Below, in pieces: positions 53,435-61,277 of a stretch of DNA of 64,000 nucleotides. Position numbers and translations under genes: made by a program. The notes below the pieces were generated by a model. That model made no database searches and was not told the origin of the DNA. It saw nothing but the letters and a program-made list of their open reading frames with translations. Source of the stretch: Flavobacterium sp. (GTDB lineage: Bacteria > Bacteroidota > Bacteroidia > Flavobacteriales > Flavobacteriaceae); NCBI RefSeq assembly GCF_039595935.1, contig NZ_JBCNKR010000006.1, forward strand, positions 248,001 to 312,000. Direction: 5' to 3'. Numbering within the stretch: position 1 is the first letter of the stretch; every line of letters starts with the position of its first letter.

Positions 53435-54394
53435 ATGCTCGACGAAAGCCCAAAACGATTTGACCGAATTGTTGCCATTCTGATTCAATTACAATCTAAA
53501 AAAATTGTAAAAGCTCAGGAATTGGCAGATCGTTTTGATTGCAGTTTACGAACTATTTACAGAGATATTCGAACTCTTGAAGCTTCCGGAGTTCCTATAT
53601 ACAGCGAAGCCGGAGTTGGTTATGCTTTAATGGAAGGTTACCGACTTCCTCCCGTAATGTTCACGCGCGAAGAAGTCAGTAGTTTTATCGCTGCTGAAAA
53701 ACTAATGCAGAAATTTACTGATCCTTCTTTAGGAAATCATTATGCATCGGCAATGTATAAACTGAAATCGGTTCTGCGAAGTACTGATAAAGATTGGGTT
53801 TCGAATGTTGAGTCGAGAGTGGTAATGAGTACGGCTGAACCAATGTTCAATGATAATTCACCCAATACTTTATCGTTGCTTTTTGAAGGTATTGCAGAGA
53901 AAAAACAAATTTTACTTTCATACAAAACGTTTGATGCTGACGAAACTACACAAAGAAATATCGAACCTGTTGGCGTTTTTCATGATAATAACAATTGGTA
54001 TTTTTTAGGATATTGCCATTTGCGGCAAGATTATCGTCAGTTTAGGACAGATCGAATTCAGGGTATTAAAAAAACAGACTGTGATTTTACCATTGAACAC
54101 GACGCTTTAGAAACCTATTTGAATAAAACCGAAACGTGTCCGACAACAAAAGTTAGAATTTTAATTGATAAAAAAATCTCCCGATATTTATCAACCGAAA
54201 GAAAATATCATGGTTTTATTTCTGAAAAAGTAATCGGCGAAAAAATAGAAATGACTTTTATGTCACGCGATATCGAAAGTGCTTTTCCACGCTGGTTTTT
54301 AATGTTTGGCGATTATGCCGAAATTTTGGAACCGGAAAGATTAAAAACACGAGCCTTAGAATTATTGGAAATAAACAAACAAAGACTTTTATAA
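53435..54394 (+). CDS. YafY-type regulator with HTH and WYL domains
   Basis: 319 residues. The N-terminal helix-turn-helix is in FDRIVAILIQLQSKKIVKAQ then ELADRFDCSLRTIYRDIRTL. A WYL domain follows (about 145-225) with WYFLGYCHLRQDYRQFRTDR and the downstream WCx domain ends in RALELLEI. WYL domains bind a ligand or single-stranded nucleic acid and control transcription. The gene is convergent with a DinB-fold gene, a pairing seen with such regulators in other genomes, though the target here is unknown. Confidence 0.9.
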   Translation: MLDESPKRFDRIVAILIQLQSKKIVKAQELADRFDCSLRTIYRDIRTLEASGVPIYSEAGVGYALMEGYRLPPVMFTREEVSSFIAAEKLMQKFTDPSLGNHYASAMYKLKSVLRSTDKDWVSNVESRVVMSTAEPMFNDNSPNTLSLLFEGIAEKKQILLSYKTFDADETTQRNIEPVGVFHDNNNWYFLGYCHLRQDYRQFRTDRIQGIKKTDCDFTIEHDALETYLNKTETCPTTKVRILIDKKISRYLSTERKYHGFISEKVIGEKIEMTFMSRDIESAFPRWFLMFGDYAEILEPERLKTRALELLEINKQRLL

Positions 54395-54428
54395 AAAAAC
54401 TCCCGAAGATATTCTCTCGGGAGTTTTT
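54395..54428. terminator. Bidirectional terminator between the WYL and DinB genes
   Basis: AAAAACTCCCGA pairs with TCGGGAGTTTTT around a 10-base loop, with A and T runs for both directions. Confidence 0.85.
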
Positions 54429-54431
54429 GAT

Positions 54432-54929
54432 TTATTTCTGTTTTACAACATTATAAAAATTATAATCTGTATTTGAGGCGTCTGTAATTCCCACATTTCG
54501 CCCCATCGTTACGATTTGACCTCTGTGATACGTACCATGATTGACAACCTGCAGTAGATAATCTGATACAGGAAGTTCGCATTCAAACCACGGATTTATA
54601 ATTTTCACTTCTTTAGCTAAATCTTCTTCAGACAATGAATTGATAAGATGCTTTAATTTTGTAGATGAATTTAATAAGCCTGCAAAGATTTCTTCTTTTG
54701 AAAGTTCGTTTTCTGATTTTTTTTCGGCCATAGCGGTTTCAGAAATTACTGAGAACCAATATTCTTCCGTAGACCAGATATGGTCGAGAGTTTTGATGAT
54801 GGTTGAAAAACTTGAAGGTACTTCTGTATAAAGCAGCTCATCAGATTTCGGCGAAAGCCAGTTTACGAATTGCTGATTTACCCATAAATTATAATCTGCA
54901 TAATTAGTCATTATCTTTTTTAAACTCAT
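54432..54929 (-). CDS. DinB-family protein
   Basis: 165 residues, four-helix DinB fold. His residues of the metal site lie in ISTIIKTLDHIWSTEEYWF-like N-terminal helix 2 (TLDHIW) and in LQVVNHGTYHRGQIVTMGRN (HxxxH), as in the damage-inducible family. It is unlike the protein at 8149 in detail. Next upstream on the same strand, with 44 bases between, is another DinB-fold gene, so the two probably form a pair. The substrate is unknown. Confidence 0.85.
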   Translation of the reverse strand: MSLKKIMTNYADYNLWVNQQFVNWLSPKSDELLYTEVPSSFSTIIKTLDHIWSTEEYWFSVISETAMAEKKSENELSKEEIFAGLLNSSTKLKHLINSLSEEDLAKEVKIINPWFECELPVSDYLLQVVNHGTYHRGQIVTMGRNVGITDASNTDYNFYNVVKQK

Positions 54930-54973
54930 AGCTGTAGATTTTAGTTTTTTATAAAGTTATAAAAATTATAGGA

Positions 54974-55453
54974 TTATCTTTCCCAAAAAAATGGCGGTTC
55001 AATATTTAAAGCTCTTAAATACACATAAGCTTGTCCGCGGTGATGAACTTCATTATCAATAAAATATAAAATATTCTGAATAATTGGAAATTCATATTGT
55101 CCAAAAAGATTAAAGGTCTCGCTAAAATCTTCAACCGATAATTGTTCCCAATATTTGTTGATTTCAGCTGTAGCTTCATCCCATTTTTCAAGATACTGCG
55201 CTTTAAAAATCAGTTTTTCTTCTCCTTCTGAGAATGGTGCGGTTTCTTTAGTTACAATTCCTTTTAAACCTGGAACCGCAATTGCCAAAAGTTCATCAAC
55301 TAATTTTGCAAATGGGCGCATTCCGCCAATCGAAAATTCGAAAAAATCTTTCTCTGGAAACAGCTCAATTAAACGACGTGTAAGTGCGCGGTGACCTTGC
55401 CAGTGTTTTAATAAATCTTCTGAAGTAATTACTTGTGCTTCTAATGTTTTCAT
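54974..55453 (-). CDS. DinB-family protein
   Basis: 159 residues, a second DinB-fold member. LLKHWQGHRALTRRLIELFP (His), FAKLVDELLAIAVPGLKGIV, and the C-terminal FIDNEVHHRGQAYVYLRALN with HHRG make up the three-His site. The closing IEPPFFWER is common in this branch. It leads the pair and has a good -7 element 29 bases upstream. Function unknown; members of the branch are often linked to stress. Confidence 0.85.
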   Translation of the reverse strand: MKTLEAQVITSEDLLKHWQGHRALTRRLIELFPEKDFFEFSIGGMRPFAKLVDELLAIAVPGLKGIVTKETAPFSEGEEKLIFKAQYLEKWDEATAEINKYWEQLSVEDFSETFNLFGQYEFPIIQNILYFIDNEVHHRGQAYVYLRALNIEPPFFWER

Positions 55454-55482
55454 GATTTTTAAGTTTTAAAATTTCTATAATT

Positions 55483-55490
55483 CAAAGGTA
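55483..55490 (-). promoter_or_regulatory. Candidate -7 promoter element for the DinB pair
   Basis: TACCTTTG on the minus strand fits TAnnTTTG, 29 bases upstream of the ATG at 55453. Confidence 0.55.
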
Positions 55491-55515
55491 AAATGGGCTG
55501 GTGACAACAGTTTGT

Positions 55516-55557
55516 CAGCAGGAAAAAAATATTTTAAAAAATATTTTTTTCCTGCTG
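55516..55557. repeat. 20-bp perfect hairpin in a divergent region
   Basis: Arms 55516-55535 and 55538-55557 are exact complements with a two-base loop, beginning CAGCAGGAAAA. Such a long stem with so small a loop could form a cruciform. It lies between the start regions of the DinB pair and thiL. Confidence 0.85.
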
Positions 55558-55632
55558 TAGAGACGCCGCAACGTAACCCCATTTTTTTAAACAATACACA
55601 TACCCTTCTTTGCGTACACGCATTAAAATGAT

Positions 55633-55652
55633 AGACGCATTAAAATGCGTCT
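55633..55652. repeat. AGACGCAT palindrome of the dispersed repeat family
   Basis: AGACGCATTAAAATGCGTCT, followed by CTAC as in the other copies. Confidence 0.75.
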
Positions 55653-55684
55653 CTACAGAATATCCCCGATAAAAAAAACCTTTG

Positions 55685-55692
55685 TACCTTTG
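55685..55692 (+). promoter_or_regulatory. Candidate -7 promoter element that fixes the thiL start
   Basis: TACCTTTG fits TAnnTTTG. It lies between a TTG-started longer frame (55682) and the ATG at 55721, so the ATG is preferred. Confidence 0.6.
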
Positions 55693-55720
55693 CCCCTCAC
55701 AAACTTTGGAACTCAAAAAA

Positions 55721-56767
55721 ATGATCGAAGATAAAAATCCGCAGCGTACCAGTATAGCACAATTAGGCGAGTTTGGCCTTATTGACCATTTAACCCGAAA
55801 CTTTGATGTTACACAATCATCTACTTTAAAGAGTATTGGAGACGATGCTGCTGTACTTGATTTTAAAGACAAAAAAGCCGTTGTTTCTACAGATTTATTA
55901 ATAGAAGGCGTTCATTTTGATTTGGCTTATATGCCATTGAAACATTTAGGTTATAAAGCCGTTGTGGTAAACCTGTCTGATATTTGCGCGATGAATGCAA
56001 AACCAACTCAAATTACGGTTTCTGTTGCAGTTTCTAATCGTTTTCCTTTAGAAGCTCTGGAAGAATTATTTGAGGGAATTACACACGCCGCAAAAGAATA
56101 TAAAGTTGATGTTATTGGCGGAGATACTACCTCATCTCAAAAAGGATTAATCATAAGCATTACGGCAATTGGTGAAGCTGATGAAAATGAAATCGTTTAT
56201 AGAAATGGCGCCAAGCAAACTGACTTATTAGTTGTAACCGGAGATATTGGCGCTGCCTATATGGGATTACAGGTTTTAGAACGCGAAAAACAGGTTTTTC
56301 AGGTAAATCCAAATAGTCAGCCGGATTTAGATGCTTATACGTATTTGGTCGAAAGACAATTGAAACCAGAAGCCAGAACTGACGTTCGTACGCTTTTACA
56401 TGCTCTTGAAATAAAACCAAATTCGATGATTGACATTTCTGACGGATTATCTTCAGAGATTATTCATTTGTGTAAACAATCAAAAGTAGGTTGTAATTTA
56501 TATGAAGATAAATTGCCGCTTGACCCACAGTTTATTTCGACTTGCGAAGAATTTAATATCGACAGTACTACAGTTGCAATTAACGGCGGAGAAGATTATG
56601 AACTTCTTTTTACGATTGATATTAATGATTTTGATAAAATTAAAGGAAATCCAAACTTTTCAATTATTGGTCATATGACCGAAGAAAATGAAGGAATACA
56701 TCTTGTAACCCGTGCGAATACAAAAATCGCTTTAAAAGCACGCGGATGGGATGCTTTGAGTGAATAA
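55721..56767 (+). CDS. thiL: Thiamine-monophosphate kinase
   Basis: 348 residues from the ATG at 55721. It phosphorylates thiamine phosphate to the diphosphate. The AIRS-like fold shows QLGEFGLIDHLTRNF, SIGDDAAVLDFKDKKAVVST with the metal-binding Asp pair, HLGYKAVVVNLSDICAMNAK, DVIGGDTTSSQKGLIIS, VTGDIGAAYMGLQVLE and the C-terminal IDISDGLSSEIIHLC and INGGEDYELLFTID. Full length for the family. No other thiamine gene is adjacent. Confidence 0.96.
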   Translation: MIEDKNPQRTSIAQLGEFGLIDHLTRNFDVTQSSTLKSIGDDAAVLDFKDKKAVVSTDLLIEGVHFDLAYMPLKHLGYKAVVVNLSDICAMNAKPTQITVSVAVSNRFPLEALEELFEGITHAAKEYKVDVIGGDTTSSQKGLIISITAIGEADENEIVYRNGAKQTDLLVVTGDIGAAYMGLQVLEREKQVFQVNPNSQPDLDAYTYLVERQLKPEARTDVRTLLHALEIKPNSMIDISDGLSSEIIHLCKQSKVGCNLYEDKLPLDPQFISTCEEFNIDSTTVAINGGEDYELLFTIDINDFDKIKGNPNFSIIGHMTEENEGIHLVTRANTKIALKARGWDALSE

Positions 56768-56810
56768 ATTTTTAGTTTTCAGTCTCAGTATTTCAGTCTC
56801 AGTTTATATA

Positions 56811-56842
56811 TCCTAACAGATTAAAATCTGTTAGGATTTTTT
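56811..56842 (+). terminator. Intrinsic terminator after thiL
   Basis: TCCTAACAGATT pairs with AATCTGTTAGGA across a two-base loop, then six T. Confidence 0.8.
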
Positions 56843-56905
56843 ATATCATCAATTCTAAAATCTACATTCTAAAATCTAAAATCTAAAATTCTAAAATCTA
56901 AAATT

Positions 56906-57604
56906 CTAAAAGAGCCCTTTGCTTTTGGCTTCTCTAACCAAATCATCATCAGAACCAGATTTTATTTTAAGTAATTCTCTCAGACCCGTTCTGCGCTTTT
57001 CAATTTCTGTTAGAGAAATAGGAATATATTGAGGCATTTCCTGAATTTCGGTGCCTTTTGAAAGGTGAAATAAAATCTGTTTATCAAATTCATCAATTTC
57101 TATAGAATTGTGAGGCGACTGATTTAACATTTTAACGACAGACTGGCTGTAATATTTCTCGTTTTTCATTACTTTATCAAACGCAAAAAGCAATTCATCA
57201 AAAGTTAGATCGTTTTTAATAATAAGCCCGTTTGGGTTTATTGTTCTAATGATCGTTTTTATTTTCAGCAGTTCTGTGTACATCGTGAGCAGGACGATTT
57301 TACAATACGGCATTTTCTTTAAAATCAGCTTTGCCAGATCTTCTCCTGAAAAAAGGTTTTTCTCCTCATAAGCCGGCATACTGATATCCAGAAAAGCGAT
57401 TTCAAATTCAGGTGTACTTTGATCTTCCAGCAAATCATAAGCCGATTTACAATCATGAGCCTGAGCAATTATAAAATCATATTCTTTTGGATTATACCGG
57501 GTTATAGCATTCTTATATCCTTCGATTATAAAAGGATGATCATCAACAATCAGAATGTTTGGCTGAATTAATTCCGAATTTGGGGCTTTGAAATTAAGTA
57601 TCAT
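56906..57604 (-). CDS. Response regulator with a LuxR-like C-terminal domain
   Basis: 232 residues. The receiver (about 15-135) has ILIVDDHPFIIEGYKNAI, the phospho-acceptor Asp in FEIAFLDISMPAY, CKIVLLTMYTE and the Lys in NGLIIKNDL. The output domain reads KQILFHLSKGTEIQEMPQYI then SLTEIEKRRTGLRELLKIK, a variant LuxR helix-turn-helix with a shortened recognition pattern. The gene overlaps the end of the sensor kinase by 11 bases, so they are a cognate pair. The target is not visible; the tiny secreted protein and LytTR gene upstream are candidates. Confidence 0.9.
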   Translation of the reverse strand: MILNFKAPNSELIQPNILIVDDHPFIIEGYKNAITRYNPKEYDFIIAQAHDCKSAYDLLEDQSTPEFEIAFLDISMPAYEEKNLFSGEDLAKLILKKMPYCKIVLLTMYTELLKIKTIIRTINPNGLIIKNDLTFDELLFAFDKVMKNEKYYSQSVVKMLNQSPHNSIEIDEFDKQILFHLSKGTEIQEMPQYIPISLTEIEKRRTGLRELLKIKSGSDDDLVREAKSKGLF

Positions 57605-59651
57605 TTGTTTGTAGGTTTATTTTTTGATCAATAGGAACTTTTATTACCAAGAGTGTTCCTTCTCCTTTAGCAGATTTTATAGTAACTGTACCTTTACATT
57701 CTGCCGCTCGATATTCAATATTATGCAATCCAATTCCGTGCTTCGTTCGTTTGGTATTAAAACCAACTCCATCATCCATAATCGATAGAACCAAATGATC
57801 TATTTCGCTTTTAAACTCGACTCTTATTGTTGCTGCTTTTGAATATTTATTACAATTTTGAAGTGCTTCCTGAACAATCCGGTACAAATTAATTTTGACC
57901 ATATTGTTTACGAGCTCCCATTTTATATGCGAATCAAAAGAAGTTATGAGTTTTGAAGGGTATGTAGTTCTTTGATTTTCAAATAGTTTTTTTAAAATTA
58001 CAACAAAATTATTTATTAATTCTGATTTTTCTCTATTTAAATCGTGCGAAATTTCCCGAATATCTTCTTCAATATGTTTTAGCTCGGCTAAGTACTTTTT
58101 CCGTTTAGCTGCCGCCTGCTCTTCATCCATTTTATCCAAACTGTCGAGACTTATCCTAATACCAAACATTCGGCCCAAAACACCATCATGTAATTCCTGA
58201 GCCACTTTTTTCTTTTCTTTAATTCGGGTTGATTCAATTTCGTTTTGTTGCGAAATCATCAGATTGTAAATATCTTCATTAGCAATTTGCTGCTGCTGCT
58301 TAAAAAGTAATTCCCGGTTTTTGGCCTGCTGCGTTTTGTAGACATAAAAAAACAAGCCTAACAAGGTACAAATACTAAAAACATAAATAAGTGTTTTGTT
58401 TTTCTCTTGTAAATTGGAGTTTTGATCTTTTATTTCATTGGTTTCATATTCTATGCGAGAGAATTTTTCTCCCATTTTACGTTCGGCTTTTAGCATTTTG
58501 TCGTTAAGCTGAATATATTCTTTAGAATATTTTGAGGCATTTTTAGGATCGACAATTGCGGTTTGTTTAAGTGCTTCTAAAGTGTTAATTAATTTACTGC
58601 TTGTTCGTGATAATGCTAAAGCTTGTTTTGAAAACTGTAATGCTTTGAAAGTATCTTTTTTAAATGCAAAATATTCAGATAAATGTATTTTACTTGAAAC
58701 TACACCGGATGCGAGATCAAGACTGTCTCTAATTTTTAAAGATTCATAAAACAAATCAGGTAACTTTTCAGATTCTTTTAGTTTGAATTTAGAATATCCA
58801 AGATTATCTAGCAAAATTGCGTATAAACTAGCTCTGTCTTCAAAAAGATTTTCCTGTTTTAAACCTCTTTCAAAAAAAACTTTTGCCTGTTTATAGTTCT
58901 CCATTTTTAAATATATAAAGCCAACATTATTTAATGAAGCGGCTTTATACTGAAATATTGAAGGTATTGATTTGTCTTCTAACGTTTTTAAAGCTTTATT
59001 TTGAAACTCTAAGGCTTTTGTATACTCTTCTCTTTCATTGTATAATATTCCTAACAAATTATAGCTTTCATAATAAAGGTCGTTTGCCTTATCCAAACTT
59101 TTTAAGCTGTTTAAAGCTTTAAAAACAGCAATTTCGCTTTCAAAAAAATCACCCTCGTTATATTGCAGACTTGCTTTGTTTAAAAATGTTTTCGCCAGAT
59201 TATAGGGGTCGTTTAATTTTAAATAAAGTTTTTCTGCTTTATAATAATGCATAAAAGCACTATCTGAAACTGCTTGAGAGGCATAATAATCGCCAAGATA
59301 AGTATAGGCTTTCGCCATATGTAAGGAATCTTTAGACTTTTGTGTTCGGTCTAAAATTAGTTTGGTAATTTTTAAATAATCTTTCAAATCGCTCATATTA
59401 TAATAGCGATTAGCAACTTTAAAAAGATTTACTTTATTAAGCGAATCATCTTTTTGGTTTAAAATAATATTTAATGCTCTTTTATTGTAATTCTGTTTAA
59501 CATCTAAGGGCAGATTATTTTCATTAGCTAATGAAAGATAGGTAGAAAGGCTATCTACTGAAGAAATTGTATTTTTATCTAATTCTGTTTTTTGGTTACA
59601 AGCCACAAAAACAAAGACTAATAGTAATAATATTTTACAATTTTTTTTCAA
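57594..59651 (-). CDS. TPR sensor histidine kinase (NarL/DegS type, lipoprotein-like N-terminus)
   Basis: 685 residues. The start is a TTG at 59651: no in-frame ATG is nearby, and the signal LLLVFVFVACNQKTE follows directly. Tetratricopeptide repeats occupy about 30-390 (YYESYNLLGILYNEREEYTK and AASLNNVGFIYLKMENYKQA are typical). One transmembrane helix (LIYVFSICTLLGLFFYVYKT, about 415-435) leads to a coiled coil, then the H-box KVAQELHDGVLGRMFGIRIS. The ATP domain shows VQEALQNCNKYSKAATIRVE and DDGVGFNTKRTKHGIGLHNI. The TPR part faces the periplasm and could sense a peptide or protein partner. Coupled to the response regulator downstream. Confidence 0.9.
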   Translation of the reverse strand: MKKNCKILLLLVFVFVACNQKTELDKNTISSVDSLSTYLSLANENNLPLDVKQNYNKRALNIILNQKDDSLNKVNLFKVANRYYNMSDLKDYLKITKLILDRTQKSKDSLHMAKAYTYLGDYYASQAVSDSAFMHYYKAEKLYLKLNDPYNLAKTFLNKASLQYNEGDFFESEIAVFKALNSLKSLDKANDLYYESYNLLGILYNEREEYTKALEFQNKALKTLEDKSIPSIFQYKAASLNNVGFIYLKMENYKQAKVFFERGLKQENLFEDRASLYAILLDNLGYSKFKLKESEKLPDLFYESLKIRDSLDLASGVVSSKIHLSEYFAFKKDTFKALQFSKQALALSRTSSKLINTLEALKQTAIVDPKNASKYSKEYIQLNDKMLKAERKMGEKFSRIEYETNEIKDQNSNLQEKNKTLIYVFSICTLLGLFFYVYKTQQAKNRELLFKQQQQIANEDIYNLMISQQNEIESTRIKEKKKVAQELHDGVLGRMFGIRISLDSLDKMDEEQAAAKRKKYLAELKHIEEDIREISHDLNREKSELINNFVVILKKLFENQRTTYPSKLITSFDSHIKWELVNNMVKINLYRIVQEALQNCNKYSKAATIRVEFKSEIDHLVLSIMDDGVGFNTKRTKHGIGLHNIEYRAAECKGTVTIKSAKGEGTLLVIKVPIDQKINLQTNDT

Positions 59652-59670
59652 TTGTGGTTTTGTGTTTTTC

Positions 59671-59678
59671 CAAAAATA
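59671..59678 (-). promoter_or_regulatory. Candidate -7 promoter element for the sensor kinase
   Basis: TATTTTTG on the minus strand, 19 bases upstream of the TTG start at 59651, which supports that start. Confidence 0.55.
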
Positions 59679-59693
59679 GTAAAACTATACACA

Positions 59694-59725
59694 CAAAAAA
59701 AGGCTGTCAAAAAAATTGACAGCCT
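59694..59725 (-). terminator. Terminator after the small secreted-protein gene
   Basis: On the minus strand GGCTGTCAA pairs with TTGACAGCC around a five-base loop, followed by seven T. Confidence 0.8.
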
Positions 59726-59747
59726 CAAAAATTATTTAAAATTGTAG

Positions 59748-59981
59748 TTAATCTACTTTTTTATCTGTTCCGATAGACTGATTAACACTTGAAAAACCTA
59801 GTTGTTTGTTTCCGTTTGACGCATGAAAATCTGCTTTCTTTTGTCCTCCTGTTGCTCCTCCGTCAATGTCAAATGGCGGTACAATTCTTGATTCTGCATT
59901 TGAAACAATATTTGGGTTTGCAAATGAAGTTGCTACTGCTACTAAAGAAAATAATCCGAATGTTAAAGCTGTCTTTTTCAT
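59748..59981 (-). CDS. Small secreted protein of unknown function
   Basis: 77 residues with a clear signal peptide (KKTALTFGLFSLVAVATSFA). The mature part, about 56 residues, is polar with DIDGGATGGQKKADFHASNG and ends QSIGTDKKVD. No Cys, so no disulphide peptide. It lies between the sensor-kinase gene and the LytTR gene, all on the same strand, with its own terminator. Similar short DxDGG-type exported proteins turn up in Bacteroidota but I cannot assign a family. A role as signal or surface peptide is a guess. Confidence 0.6.
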   Translation of the reverse strand: MKKTALTFGLFSLVAVATSFANPNIVSNAESRIVPPFDIDGGATGGQKKADFHASNGNKQLGFSSVNQSIGTDKKVD

Positions 59982-60157
59982 AACTTAATGTGTTTAATTT
60001 GATTTTTTTATTTGGGGCCTTTGATTGCTGTTATCAGCGAATCAGGGTGTAAAACTACTACCGGAATCAAAAAAAATCTATATGAAAAAATAGCTTCGTG
60101 GTGAAACATACCCAATTGATAGTCAATGAGTACCAAATTTATGTAATTACCTAATTA

Positions 60158-61015
60158 CTAGACTTCTAAGTAATTTCCTGCAGAAAAATCAGCAATAATT
60201 AGATCAACGTTTGATTTATAGGTTTTTGAGAAAGGAATTTTTTTTGTGGAGTTTCTTATATAACAAAGTGAGTTTCCGTTATGAATTCTCGCTATATAAT
60301 TTCTATTAATGATATAGCTATTATGAATACGGATAAATGGATAGCTTAAAACCTGCTCAAAATGTTTTAATGTCTTAAATGCCGTTATCATTTCGCCGGA
60401 ATTCAAATAAATATCGGTAGAATTATTATCCGCCTGAAAATAACAAATATCATCTGCATGTATATAACGATGATCTCCGTATGATTTAATGCAAATTACA
60501 AGCGGTTTCTGCGCTTCCTGCTGTATGCTTAGACTTGAACTTGTTACCGGAATATTTTCCTGCTTTAAAACAGGGATTTCATTTGCGATAATATTATCTG
60601 GTTTGGCTGTTAAAATTTTTGGTTCTTTAGGTTCTGCAAAATCCTTTTCAAATTTCAAAAGTGTTTTTACTAAATCTACATGGGTTAAAGGTTTTATGAT
60701 ATAATCTAAAACGCAATATTGAATGGCTTCAAAAGCCAGGTCTTTTTTTGTTGTAGTTATAATAATTTTCGGAATTGCTGATAAATACCGGTACAGTTCT
60801 CCAATAAATGAAAGTGATAAATTACTGAAAGATTCTTCGGGATCAATTTCTAAAAATACAAACGAAGGCCGGTGTTCTAAAACCAGATTAAGTCCTTGTT
60901 GATAATTAGTAGCCGAAGCTATAAAGGTTAATTCTGAAAAACCTTCTGCAACGATTCTGGTTTTCAAAACACTTTCGGCGTCATTGTCAACAATAATGTA
61001 TGTGTATTTTTTCAA
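60158..61015 (-). CDS. LytTR-domain response regulator with an altered receiver
   Basis: 285 residues beginning at a TTG (61015); an in-frame stop lies four codons before it and no ATG fits. The receiver-like domain (about 1-125) starts YTYIIVDNDAES and contains RPSFVFLEIDPEESF, where the phospho-acceptor Asp expected after FL is Glu. It still has ITTTKKD and the Lys of YIIKPLTH. A 55-residue linker follows. The LytTR DNA-binding domain (about 180-280) shows YIHADDICYFQADNNSTDIY, IRIHNSYIINRNYIARIH. Glu at this site often mimics the phosphorylated state, so it may be constitutively active. No LytS-type kinase is adjacent. Confidence 0.85.
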   Translation of the reverse strand: MKKYTYIIVDNDAESVLKTRIVAEGFSELTFIASATNYQQGLNLVLEHRPSFVFLEIDPEESFSNLSLSFIGELYRYLSAIPKIIITTTKKDLAFEAIQYCVLDYIIKPLTHVDLVKTLLKFEKDFAEPKEPKILTAKPDNIIANEIPVLKQENIPVTSSSLSIQQEAQKPLVICIKSYGDHRYIHADDICYFQADNNSTDIYLNSGEMITAFKTLKHFEQVLSYPFIRIHNSYIINRNYIARIHNGNSLCYIRNSTKKIPFSKTYKSNVDLIIADFSAGNYLEV

Positions 61016-61220
61016 CTTAAACTTTTACTTATTTTTCATGAATTCCCGACTATGATCGTTTCATCATTTTCTTTAAAAAATTATTTTAAATAAGATGCCC
61101 AAATAAAGTTACGCAATTCGCACATCTAAAAATCTCATTGTTAATATATTGAAGCCAAATGTTGATACATAAAGACGAAATACATAAATATTCGGCAAAA
61201 TACATTGGGTCTAAAATTAA

Positions 61221-61256
61221 AAAAATCCCAAACTCCGCCACGGAATTTGGGATTTT
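61221..61256 (-). terminator. Terminator after glyS
   Basis: AAAATCCCAAA pairs with TTTGGGATTTT, with an extra TCCG/CGGA pairing in the loop. A and T runs flank both sides. Confidence 0.8.
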
Positions 61257-61277
61257 ATATTATGTAAATTATAATAA

